A stretch of DNA of 64,000 bases from Quillaja saponaria (Eukaryota > Streptophyta > Magnoliopsida > Fabales > Quillajaceae), in NCBI GenBank assembly GCA_029379385.1, contig CM055605.1, forward strand, positions 7,289,001-7,353,000, given 5' to 3'. The notes beneath the pieces were generated by a model that was given only the letters and a program-made list of their open reading frames with translations, made no database searches and was not told the origin of the DNA. The position numbers and the translations under genes were made by a program. Shown in pieces: positions 1 through 10,938 of the stretch; the first letter of the stretch is position 1; every line of letters begins with the position of its first letter.

Positions 1-1279
1 CGATATATTATGCTATAATTTGTGACGGCACATCATGCTATAATATCAGCAACCATTATCGACTATCATTGACAACCTCCACCACTCATAGTCGACCGTT
101 ACCTACTAGCAGTTTCGTCCACGATATTGGTCGATACTATTGTTTCCATCTATCATTGTCACCTCGATCCATCAAATATGATACTGATCATTATTAGAAT
201 TCATTCAATATGACGGCGACCATCATCAACTATCATTGAGATAATTAAAGAAAACAACAACCACCATAATAACTTACAAAAATGATAACAATTACAATTG
301 GGATATGCTAGAACGACAACAATCATTATCAAAGCATGTCGAAGATAACGGAAATCACAATAAAAGATAACCACAGGCTATGACAACCACTGCAGGGAAT
401 ACAACAACCATTATTGAAAGCCCTCAGAGATGACGACAAGCACCACTAGTGTCGAAGATGATGGAAACCAATGTCAAAATGTCGTTGAATACTATCTTAA
501 CAACTGCTAGAAGTCGTCAAAGACGCTGATAACAATCATCACCAAATACTTAAAAACATAATTTTGATTGTAATTCTTTATATAATTTAAACTTCTATAT
601 TATAATTTTAACCAATCCTAATTTTAGTATAATTGAAATTGATTTTACAATTTTATTTCAAATTCCAATTTAATAGATCTAAATACAGTCTCAAGTTTTT
701 AAATTTTTTCACACATATATATATAAATACAAGAGATTCAGTCAGGTGACCACAATTAATTCAAATATGGGTTGTTATTATTATTTTTTTTTACAGAGAA
801 TGGCGTTGTAATTGAAGTGATCTTATTTTTTTTTCTTTGGAAGAGCTGTGCTGTAATTAAAGTATGAATCATGTTTTTATTCAGGCCTATTTACAACACT
901 TCAACTAATCACCTCTTGACTAAAATTAATTCTACTAAGTTAAACACAGTTTATTTAATTTTGTTGTCTAAATTGAGGCATATTGGCTATGAGATTTGAT
1001 AATTATATATGTGGTGGGTGAAAAACATTGACATTACAAGCAATTAAACTAAATTGTTGAATTTGGTTCTTTGTTTAATCTTTTTAATTTATAATAAAGA
1101 TTTTTCTAATAAATACTTCTTGAAGTATTTATTAAGATGACATTTATAAAAATATTTTTACATTTATTTCAGGGATTGACCATAATTTTAGTGTTATGTA
1201 ACCAATGAGTTACACCTTTTAAAATATTTTAAATTTCTACAGTTGCATTATTTTTGAATTATTTGAAATTTATTACTAT
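1..1279. other. Spacer without recognised gene
   Basis: No coding region was found on either strand. Bases 1 to about 540 are less AT-rich than what follows and are full of degenerate CATCA/GACGA-type words, which could be the worn end of a transposon. I found no terminal repeats or protein similarity to support that. The rest is AT-rich with runs of T. Confidence 0.5.
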
Positions 1280-2005
1280 GGTTTACTATAATACTATATT
1301 AGTCCTACTAATTTCTCTCATCTCATTAAAATTCATTATTTCTATATATAATTTTTTAATATTTTTTTCCCTTTTTTTCACTTACATCTTCCATTATTTC
1401 TCCTACCTTCCTTCTCCTCTGGAGGTTTTTTAATTTTTTTTTTCATTTATTACTTCAAATAAATGAAAACTGACAATAAGAATAAAATTATAGTAATTTT
1501 ATCCTAATTTTTTCTGTAGTTTTTATATTAATTATTTGGTTGAAGAAAATATTTAACAAGTAGACAAGAAAAAAATTATTATTTCTCGTGTTTTTTCTTA
1601 CCTTTATTTCATTGATATTTCAATATATTTCTTCAAATAAAAAATGAAGAAAGTAAGTTAGTCTCATCCTATTAATTATTATTTTTCTCAAACTTTTTAT
1701 GTCAAAAGATTAATTTATTCTTTTTGTTTACTATTTTTTTATTCTAATGGTGATTTTTATAAATTTATTTGTATTGGAAATCATTAGAGATGTGTAGGAG
1801 TATAAAAGAAAGATGATGAGACAAACGAAAGAGTTACGTTAGTAGACAAAAATATTAAAGTAAAAAGATAAAAACAAAATAAAGATATTTGAAGGGAAAA
1901 AAAAAAACTCAATCTTTTGTTGTAATTAAATGTATTATCTAATTAATTAATTTAAGAGATGTAAGAGAAATTAGTAGACTAATATGGTAGTTTTTAGTTA
2001 TAAGG
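1280..2005. mobile_element. Non-autonomous DNA transposon (MITE-like) with ~45-bp inverted ends
   Basis: The left end (about 1280-1325) and the reverse complement of the right end (about 1955-2005) match over about 45 bases with a few differences. Both read around the core ATATTAGTC(C)TACTAATTTCTCT. The interior of about 640 bp is AT-rich and has no transposase-like reading frame, so the element would depend on an enzyme encoded elsewhere. The superfamily is not clear from the ends. No convincing target duplication was identified, so the borders are approximate. Confidence 0.6.
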
Positions 2006-2975
2006 ATAAGAATATAATATGACACTTGTGTGATATTGTGCGAGCCTGCGAGATATGTGTATGTATGTACCATTATTCTTTTGAAATATTTTAAATTTTA
2101 AAAGTCACACCGTATGTCCCATATTAGATTAGCCCTAAAATCAATAAAAACGATTAAACCGTGCCAAATGTAAATTGCCTCTGAAGATTGCTTAACCTAA
2201 AAATTCAATGGCATTTAAAAAACCCAACCCATTCAAAAATTAAAAGAAAAACAAAAATAAAACAAAATTGATGTGAGAAGTTTAAACTAACTGTTTTCCT
2301 TCTCTTTAATTTTTATTTATATATATATATATATATACATTTTTTTTTTTCATTTCTAGTTTGATATTAAACTATTACATATGTTCACAAAATCTTAATA
2401 TATTTAAAATATATAAAATAATTATTTTTTTATAATGACGTCAAGGACCTCAACATTTTTTCAGGTCACCTTTGAGTCGAATTTTGAAACACAGATTTTT
2501 ATTTTTTTTTAACAAATGCCTTTAATACATGTTAATATAATACATATAAAAATTTACTTTATAAATTTAATGAATCCTACTTTTATAAATTTTAAATTTT
2601 AAGTATACCATATCTAATATGTTCTTAAGGTACTTATTGAAAAAACAGAAGGATAATAATTATTACAAGGAAACTTAGCTGCCTGCTTCTCTTTTTGAGG
2701 CGGCAGCCCCTATCACGGTTTTTTTTTAAATAAAATTTAAATAAATTAGTCTCATATCTAAATATTTTTACTAACACGTCTAGAGAATAATGTAATTATT
2801 CTCAGATCTAATTATTTTTATGATATATTTTTCTATTTTTCTATTTTCCTTCATGAATTTTTTTTTTCTTATTTTTTGGGAGTTTTGATAAAATTGATTT
2901 GATTTTCTGTTCTTTTTCATTTGAAATGACATATAAACAGCACGAATACTTATACTTGGATTATCAAATAAGCAT
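2006..2975. other. AT-rich spacer
   Basis: No gene seen. It holds an (AT)n microsatellite around 2320-2337 followed by a T run, and otherwise AT-rich sequence up to the first LTR of the TRIM element. Confidence 0.5.
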
Positions 2976-3129
2976 TGTTAAATAAAATAGAATAAGGAAA
3001 GGATTGTGGTCTTGATTGATATCTCAAAGCCTACACCCATAAGCTTTATTTATAGTAAATAATAAAACATAGACTTCCACATCTAAACAATGTGGGACTA
3101 CACAATATAATAATATTATATTCCTAATA
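2976..3129 (-). repeat. LTR of the TRIM element (3' LTR in element orientation)
   Basis: This copy lies next to the polypurine tract. It begins TGTTAAATAAAATAG and ends TTCCTAATA on the plus strand. The differences from the other LTR are scattered substitutions plus one single-base gap. Confidence 0.8.
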
Positions 3130-3577
3130 CTCCCCCTCAAGATGGAGCTTATAATGCTCAATCTTGTACAAATAAAACCCAATTACCAATCTCAACACTC
3201 CCCTTTACTGACAACAATCTAGGTGAAGCTTCAATTCGTTTCATGAACATACTGGTACCCATGAATAGTACTCGTGTTGGCTGGAAAGAGACATAGCCAA
3301 ATTTTCCAGAAAAAATAAAAAGAGCACCGTTGGAAAAATGAACAACGGAATTTTCCAGAAAAATAAAAGGAGCACCGCTGGAAAGAGACACAACGGGAAG
3401 TTCATGAAGGTACTGTTGAGCTATCAAACTCTTTGAGCCGTCAAACCCTAAATAGGCTTGAAAAGAAAAGGGGTTGAACCGTCTTTAGATGGTGAAACTT
3501 CAAGTGAATTGGCGATTTTAATTTTTTCAGAGGTAGACATACTGATGAACAGTACCCCGATGAATAATAATCGTATT

Positions 3578-3755
3578 GCTGGAATGAAACGTAGCAGTAG
3601 AGAGACATGCTGGAATGAAACGCAGCAACAATAGAGAGACACGCTGGAATGAAACACAGCAGTAGAGAGACACCCTGGAATAAAACGCAGCAACAATATA
3701 GAGACACGCTGAAATGAAATGCAGCAGCAATAAAGAGACAAGCTGGAATGAGGCG
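3578..3755. repeat. Minisatellite inside the TRIM element, ~31-34 bp unit
   Basis: About five tandem copies of a unit starting GCTGGAATGAAACGCAGC and ending AGAGAGACA. Successive units alternate between a form with CAGTAG and a longer form with CAACAATAG. Several reading frames stay open across it in the minus direction and give repetitive Ser/Cys/Leu-rich peptides. These are by-products of the repeat, not genes. Confidence 0.75.
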
Positions 3756-3932
3756 TGAATAGAAGAAACAACTAGGTTTAATGATAGCTGACGGTAAAAC
3801 CCTTTTTTTTTTTTTCTTCTTCTTTTTCTTCATGTGGCGGCTAGATAAAAGAAAGAGAAGATTAGGGTTTTTTTTTTTTTTTTGGAAATAGGGCCAAGAT
3901 CGGGCTTGGGTTTCAAACCTGCTCTGATACCA

Positions 3933-4085
3933 TGTTAAATAAAATAGAATAAGGAAAGGATTGTGGCCTTGATTGATTTCTCAAAGTCTACACCCATAAG
4001 CTTTATTTATAATAAATAATAAACATAGACTTTTACATCTAAACAATGTGGGACTATACAATATAGTAATATTATATTCCTAATA
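3933..4085 (-). repeat. LTR of the TRIM element (5' LTR in element orientation)
   Basis: This copy borders the tRNA-Met primer-binding site complement at 3921-3932, so it is the 5' LTR when the element is read on the minus strand. It is one base shorter than its partner. Confidence 0.8.
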
Positions 4086-4779
4086 AACATCAACTTTAGC
4101 TCCATTACAACACATAATAGAAAATTTTAGTCGATAAAGTTATTTGGTCCAACAATATATGACGAGTTTTATGTATATATAAGAGTTGAATTTTGTTTTT
4201 TTGGTTAAAAGGAAAAAAAATAAAAATTAAGATTCATATTGTAACAATTAGAGTTTATTAATATTTTATTACACATGTAAATACTATTAAACTTCTACAT
4301 AAATGAATATTCTCCTTTACTCTCAAATTAAAAAAACCACACACACACAACCCACTGTAATATAATAATGATTATTAAGTACAACTAACTGAATGATCCT
4401 ATCCAGAGAGAGAAAGGGGGGTTGAAATAGGGAGAGATTATTCAAGCTCACTTCGCCTTTTAATTAAAAGGAGTGCAAGGTTTTGTTCTGCAAATAGGGT
4501 GGAATTCTTCCTATGTAACTTATTTTCACGACATAAGAGAGGGGAAATGAAGAAATTTCTATTTTATAAATGATACAGGCAATATAAACAAGTTATCCAA
4601 TTACAGATAAAATTAAAGTAATATTGTATTCTACCCAAAACAAAAAAAAAAGTTATATTGTAAAGAAAAATAAAATAAAGTTTCCTTTTTTCCTTTTGGT
4701 TACAAAAATAAAAATTCCTTTGCCATTATGAGGAGAGAAATGGACCCATTTTGAAGGCCACAGGATTAAAGATGGCATA
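4086..4779. other. 3' flank and probable 3' UTR of the helicase gene
   Basis: No separate gene is seen. The stretch just below 4780 should contain the 3' UTR of the minus-strand helicase. The rest is AT-rich spacer with a short CACACA run near 4338. Confidence 0.45.
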
Positions 4780-7700
4780 CTAAGATTTATTTCTTTTCCT
4801 CTTCTTACTCCTTTTCTTCAATAATCCTTTCTCTGCTAAAGTTTTCATTTTCTGTTTTTTTCGTTCTTTTGCTTTCTCATTAAAGCCATCGTCCATCATC
4901 TTCATTTCTGCTGTATTTTTGGCCCTGTTAACCTGCACATTATAATAGAAATGATGAATAAGTAAACCAGAAATAAGATTCCTACTGTTTTTCTAATTTT
5001 CTTTTTCTTTTTCCTCCAAAAAATAGAAGAGCTTACACGTACTAATACTGCCTGCAAACACGTACTGGAGAATTGGGGTTGAGAGAATAAATAACATTGT
5101 CAGTTATTTCACTCCGATATATGAGGCATAACTAAAGTAACTAGGGGTAGAGAGGGCTGTCACTAGCAGAAAAAAGACTTTACAAGTGGATCGACTTAGT
5201 GATGAAGAAAGGAATAAAAATACCCATTTAGCCATAGAGCATCAAGATTGTCAGTCAACATCCAAAACACTTTATGGAAGAAAGTTCGGATATACAAACA
5301 TAAATTATGATATAACAACAACAATTCACAGTTGATCGGCTAGATTGCTTTTTGACTATTTTGTTCTAGCTTTAATTATTGGAAATAATATTATTCACAA
5401 TGATCAATACTTTACAAATGTATCAAATTCAATTACCTTTTCTAGTAAGCAGACAAGCTATTTAAAGAACAATTCTTAGTGGAGAGATGAATCGAGGGAT
5501 GAAGATTGTAGAGTTGAAAGTTGAGTCATGACTACATTAGTCTTTAGTTGAAATATCATTATTGCCTATACATTTTTGGCTACATTTTTGGCTCAAGCAA
5601 AGTCCAAAAATAAAAATGGTGGAAGGTTTCTCCGAAATAATTCTAGATATGCCCAGTCCATGTGTGAATTCCAGTCACATAACAAGTTCAATTATTCTTG
5701 GTGGCTTGGTCTTGTATACCAGTGGGAGCAATTAAACATTAGGGAATAGGGAAAACCTTACCCTTTGTAAAGCTTAAAAGGCTAGAGCATGACATAACGA
5801 GAAATCGAATAGCAGTAAGTTGAAAACTTACCATTTCTCACAATCCTATTATGTTTAACAACAGATTGATATCAGCTAATATGACTGTTATAACTTAGGG
5901 ATAAATATACTATATTTACGTCAAGATAATTTTTGTATTCAGTATATTTAAGTCATGAACATACCCAAGATCAAGTAGATGCACCAAACTATATTCAATA
6001 GGATGATTTATAATCAACATAATTGTCCCACAAGATCTTACCTTTGTAAGCTGAGAAAGCACCTCGTTCTCTTTCAACTCAAACGGTTCCAATTTCTTTT
6101 GAAGAATATCTTCTATTTCATGAATGAGCTCAACATCATTCTGCAAATGCCAAGTAATTTAACATATAAGTCATATACTCCAAAAACATTCTTTAATAAG
6201 GTAAGAAAAACATAAAAAAGAAATTGATATCACCAAGTACACTCTAAGCATCAGGAAATTGAAGGTGATTATGCAAACAAACATATCCATGAAGAGAGAG
6301 AAAGAAGATCATGAAGGAAAAAAGTAAAACCTTCATTCACCTTTTCTTATTGGGAAAATATAGTACAGTCACGTTATCATCTGATAAGAAACATTCATAT
6401 GATTTTTTTTCTTACTAATGTACAAATAGCTAAGTCAAGCTCAAGAGTGGTGTTTTCTTTACTTCAACACTCTCTCTGTCCCTCCCATGTATGCCTTATT
6501 TTATTCTTTTAATGTCCCAAAATATATGCCTTGGTTTTCAGCTTGCTTTTCAAGTTTATACTTTTACAGCAAAATAATTCCTTTGGAAGCCAAAAAATTC
6601 AGGGCTTTTGTTTTATAAAGAATAAGGATATCTCTTTATAAAAAACAGAGATGTCTTCTCAAATAAAATAATAAACCTCCATAGTCTTTGTGCAAAGTCA
6701 TCCAGGACAATATAGATAAGGAAGGAAGGAGAAACGCTATCCCAACTCATTACAAATCCTTGGGGCAGAGAAAAGTCAAGTAACAACCTTAACAATATGT
6801 CATATTCTCTACAAATACAAAAGAACTTTCTAAAATAACACTACATGAAATCCAAATTTTCTGACAACATGGAAACCTGGACTTAAACATAACAAGGTCT
6901 GCTGGTGGGTTTATGTGTATCCATAACAGATTCAGTAGATATAAAAGAAAAATTTTTCCAGATACTTATTAATACAGGCAAGAGCTATTCTACTTAATAA
7001 ATCACGTTCAAGATAAAAGTTATTTTTACTCAAAATTCTTTTCACTTTTTTTCCAGATGAAAAGATGCCCCAAAAGAAAAGGAGATCTGTAAGTTTTAAT
7101 GTTATTTGTGCTTATGGTTACCTGGGTAACAAAACTCAAAGCCAATCCTCCTCTGCCTGCTCTTGCAGTTCGCCCCACACGATGAACATAATCCCTTGGA
7201 AACCTGCAGTAGATTGTAAGTAAAGTCAATTGCCAAATGTTTCAAAGAGCATCTAATAACTAATAGAAACAAATCCAGAAAGGTAACCTTGGGATATCAT
7301 AATTGATAACAAGGTCCACTGTAGGAATGTCCAAGCCACGACTGGCAACATCTGTAGCAAGCAATACAGGAATCTGTCCTGATTTGAATTGATGTAGTGC
7401 ATCAAGCCTCAGAGCCTGAGATTTTAATGAATGCAAAGCTGTAGCTTCCTGATCAAGCTCTTCCAGTGCTAAACTTAAACTATGGCAAGTTCTGCATTTC
7501 ATAACAATGCTCTTTGTAAGAAAAAAGTTTATAGAGAAAAAAGGGAACGTGCATGGCTGGAGGACGAGAAGTCCTCCACAAAATACATGAAAGAGGAAAA
7601 AATACACAGAAATGCATTTCATGACATTGAACAATTAAGACAGCACTCTACTTTTATAAGAATTAAACTTCAGATATCAGAAATACACACTTTTCAAACT

Positions 7701-10231
7701 AGCATAATTTCTAACAGAGTGGCCACTAACTACTATCAGTTTTACTGCTGCACCGACCTAATGAGAGCAGGAGTATAATATTATTCGATGTAATGATTAA
7801 CATGCACAGAGAATTGGAATCAGCTACAATTAGTAATTCAAAGCAGACAAGATTTTTATCTCATGCTAAGCGAATATAATGTGCTTTATTGAATAGAGAA
7901 CAAAAAAGGCTGGTATAATTGATAGGACCAGGCTGCATTTACATGAAAAGACAGCATCCTCAAACCTACACACACCTGACATTAATCCAAACCCAATGCA
8001 TCCATTAGTAATAACATATAACTCGATCTTCACATGTTCCCCATTTCTGTTTTCCATTAACACAGACAACCTTAAAAACAACCCTATAAAAGTATTTTGC
8101 CAACAGCTTCACAGGTGAGTTTGCCGATTGTCGGATTTTCAGATTATTCAACAAGTATGAGGTACTGTTAATCTATGCACACTTGAAAAGAGCTTCCTGC
8201 ATAAAATATGCTGGGCCAAACTGAGCCATTAAATATATAGTTCTGCCCCCTTCAGCATTAAAGTCAATGTAGGAACGATATAATATGCAGAGTAAGCTAT
8301 ACTATACTCCAACGAAAAAAGATTAACAACACATCCTCTCAGTTTATTGTGAATTTTTCCTTCAAGACCCAAAAATTATCTCCATTAAATAGTCTCTCTG
8401 GTCAATCTATATCATCATGTCCTATTAAAGAATAAGCAAGACTATCTATCTATTGAAACCTCTAAGGGTCATTAACCCGTTCTTAAAGTCAATACTGATG
8501 CAAATGTAAGTCTTCCAGTAAAAAAAAAGGATCATAACAACAGGTGTCAATTAGAAATGCTATCTAACGTAATTGCCATTGAACCATGGAATGCAAACAG
8601 GGGTTATCAATGGGGAGATTTATTTGATGTAATAGATGCCAATGGCATGATCCATACAGAAAAAATATTAAGATTTCTGGATGTTATGAATGAAAAATAA
8701 ATAAAGAACAACAAATAACAGTTTCAGAAAGTTCAATCAATATTTGTTGCAAAAATAATACCTGCAATTATTGACAAATATCATGGCAGAGCGAATGCCC
8801 ATATCCTCCATTTTAGACAAGATATGCATTAGATAAACGGCCTTCACATCTCTCGGAACAAGAATATAATGCTGTTTAAGAGTGTCGACTGTCTTAAAGC
8901 CTTCATATGCCTCATAGAAATATGCCTTATTTGGAGAACGTTCAAGAAGTCTTTGCAGCTCATCTGTCACTGTTGCAGAAAACAATAAATTTTGCCTACT
9001 CTTTGGCAAGTGCTGAAACACCACTGCCAGTTCCTTCTCAAAGCCAACATCCAAAAGCCGATCAGCTTCGTCCAAAACTAGGAACTGGACAATGAAAATG
9101 AACATTTACAAGCAAGACATGAATTAAGTCTAACACCAATGTAAATTATGTAATACAGTGAGTACTCTAGACAATCTTTCACAGGCAGAAAGGCCTCAGG
9201 GAAATAGAAGATATAAAGTAGCTAGCCTACTGGCTACTAAATCACTTATCCTTGATGAACAAAGAGTCAAGATAAAGAATAGTCAAGAATTCTTCTCATT
9301 AGCCATTACACAACCTCTTAAATCAAAAAAATAATTAGTAGACACTAGGATCAAAATAGTATCTTTCTACTTATGGTTCCACACCTCCAAACTTAGAACC
9401 TTCACATACTTTAAGTCTTGTTTCAGTGGTATTAAATAATGCCAGCCAAACCCCTATAATGAAGTATCGGGTACCTGTTGAAGGTGAGTTTTGTTTAGGA
9501 GAATTAATGCATATGCATGAGCAAAATAAACCTATCAAAATATGGAACACAAAGCTCATTGAAACAGGAAAGAACAAAAAATTAAAAACAAAAACCTTTG
9601 TTTTGGAGAACACAGGTGGTATGTCAGGATCCTCCTCAAGCAAAACTTTGATCCTCCCTGGTGTAGTAATCACAACGTGCGGTCTGGTCATCAAACTCTT
9701 AGCTTGGTTCATCATGTCCATCCCTCCAACCACCACCGTGGACCGCAAATTCAAACAGGAACCCAAAGCCCTGAATTGATCATGCAATTGGTAAGCAAGC
9801 TCTCTATTTGGCGTCATGACCAAAGCAAAAACCCCAAATGGATCCTGAGCAAGGCGGTGAAGTATCGGCAAAGCAAATGCAGCGGTTTTACCACTACCCG
9901 TCTGAGCTATACCGATCACATCGCGGCCGTCGAGAATCTTGGGGATGCAGTGAGCTTGGACAGGTGTAGGCCCTGGCATTCCGAGCTCCTTGCATGTCTT
10001 GACAGCCCATTCGGCCAGTCCAAGGTCTGCAAATATCTTAGTGGTAGTGGAATCAGGGTCCGCACCCGTTGACTTCTCGAGATGAGGGGTGTTGGAACTA
10101 GGGTCTTGAGCGGTGTTGACAGCAGCGGCGGCGACGGCGGTAGAGGCGGCTGAGGGTTTTTTGGAGGGTTTACGAGCTCTAGAAAAAAGAGGGAAGTTTT
10201 CATCAACCAGATTATTATCTTGGTCCATCAT
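4780..10231 (-). CDS. RH36: DEAD-box ATP-dependent RNA helicase 36 (Dbp8/DDX49 type)
   Basis: Six exons on the minus strand: 10231-9596, 9084-8762, 7491-7288, 7203-7122, 6140-6042 and 4932-4780. They join in phase to 498 residues, against about 491 in Arabidopsis RH36. All junctions are GT-AG. Motifs in order: Q-motif region 67-92, Walker A AQTGSGKT 109-116, Ia PNRELA 141-146, TPGR 190-193, DEAD 217-220, SAT 248-250, [12 protein letters not shown] 365-376 and [11 protein letters not shown] 395-405. A Lys/Arg-rich tail fills the last 50 residues. The family acts in the nucleolus in 18S rRNA maturation; the Arabidopsis gene (SLOW WALKER 3) is needed for female gametophyte divisions. The start is ATG 10231, though a second ATG follows directly at 10228. 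An upstream in-frame GTG was not used. Oddities: motif Ia has Asn where PTRELA is usual, and Phe389 stands where Asp is typical. The Ala/Ser-rich N-terminus (residues 20-65) is poorly conserved, as expected. Confidence 0.93.
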
Positions 10232-10938
10232 TCTGTTTGGAAAACCTAAACAACATAACGCCACTGGTATAGACTACAGGCGTACTTCAGTGAAAGGGAG
10301 GAGTGAGAAGAAAAAAAGAGGAAAAAACTTACCTTACTTTTGGCTAAATTACATTGTAGTCCTTATAATTTGATAAAATTTAGTTTCATCTTTATTTTTA
10401 AAAAATTAATATAATCCTTCAAATTTTATTAAATCTCACGCCACGTGATCCGTCTTAAGTTAATGACATTATAACATTTAGATAAGTGTAGAATATTATT
10501 AGTCATATACGTATATCATAAAATTAAATCTAAGTAAAAATGAAGACAAATATTATATTATATGATTGTTAAAATTATGTTTTAATTTTTTAAATATATG
10601 TATTAAATTTAACACTCGGTCACACATAAGGGCAAAAATTTTAATTAAACTTTCTTTTTTCCCAAACTTTTTTTTATTTTTAACTAATGGTAGTTTTCGT
10701 TTAGCACACTACCTGTGTAATTATCTAAGAAAAAGAAAACGACCCTTTTGGATGATAATCCGCGCGGGACAAAAGAAAAGTTTTGGCTGTCAAAAATATT
10801 AGTAGGCTCCACCAACTTTTACTGGGTACTTGGCAAATTGCCTCGTTAGGCCTCCCGTGAGCACACGCAATTACCCTACGAGACTCCAACATTGGTGGAG
10901 AGAAAGAAAGAGCGAACGAGAGAGACAGAGAGGAGTTA
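10232..10938. promoter_or_regulatory. Shared head-to-head promoter region, RH36 / dienoyl-CoA reductase
   Basis: The two start codons face away from each other with 707 bp between them, so this interval must hold both promoters and both 5' UTRs. A G-box core CACGTG lies at 10442-10447. The part from about 10345 to 10560 has the look of a transposon end. It shares its opening words (a tract reading roughly 'tagtccttataattt', then 'cacgccacgtg') with one end of the element at 28.5 kb, so the G-box may have arrived with it. An AG-rich leader (10900-10935) precedes the reductase ATG. No clear TATA box was identified for either gene. Confidence 0.55.
10345..10560. mobile_element. One-ended transposon remnant in the shared promoter
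   Basis: The sequence resembles the left end of the TIR element at 28545. Both read a 'ttagtcctt..taattt' tract followed by Phe/Leu-codon-like AT text and an 'aaatc(t)cacgc' word. The matching inverted right end was not found, so it is either truncated or diverged past recognition. Confidence 0.35.

Larger units (their letters stand above)
2976..4085 (-). mobile_element. TRIM-type LTR retroelement, complete but without protein genes
   Basis: Two direct repeats of about 154 bp (2976-3129 and 3933-4085, roughly 94% identical by eye) bound an interior of about 800 bp. The interior edge at 3921-3932 reads GCTCTGATACCA. This is the complement of the TGGTATCAGAGC primer-binding site for initiator-methionine tRNA, so the element lies on the minus strand. 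At the other edge, 3130-3141 (CTCCCCCTCAAG) is the complement of a polypurine tract. Flanking pentamers AGCAT (2971-2975) and AACAT (4086-4090) look like a target-site duplication with one change. No gag or pol is present and the total is only 1.1 kb, which is the definition of a TRIM. It would need enzymes from an autonomous Ty1/copia- or gypsy-like partner. LTR divergence of about 6% means it is not a very recent insertion. Confidence 0.85.

Noticed and set aside
3158..3833. Overlapping minus-strand open frames of 67-130 codons
   Set aside because: They are frames through the TRIM interior and its minisatellite, giving repetitive Ser/Cys/Phe peptides in all three frames. There is no family similarity and the stretch has no gag or pol.
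9426..10072. Long plus-strand open frames (117 and 131 codons)
   Set aside because: They are antisense shadows of RH36 exon 1, which carries the real helicase motifs.
10262..10264. GTG as an upstream start for RH36 (adds 11 residues)
   Set aside because: Plant nuclear genes start at ATG, and the added residues lie in the leader and are not conserved. ATG 10231 was used.
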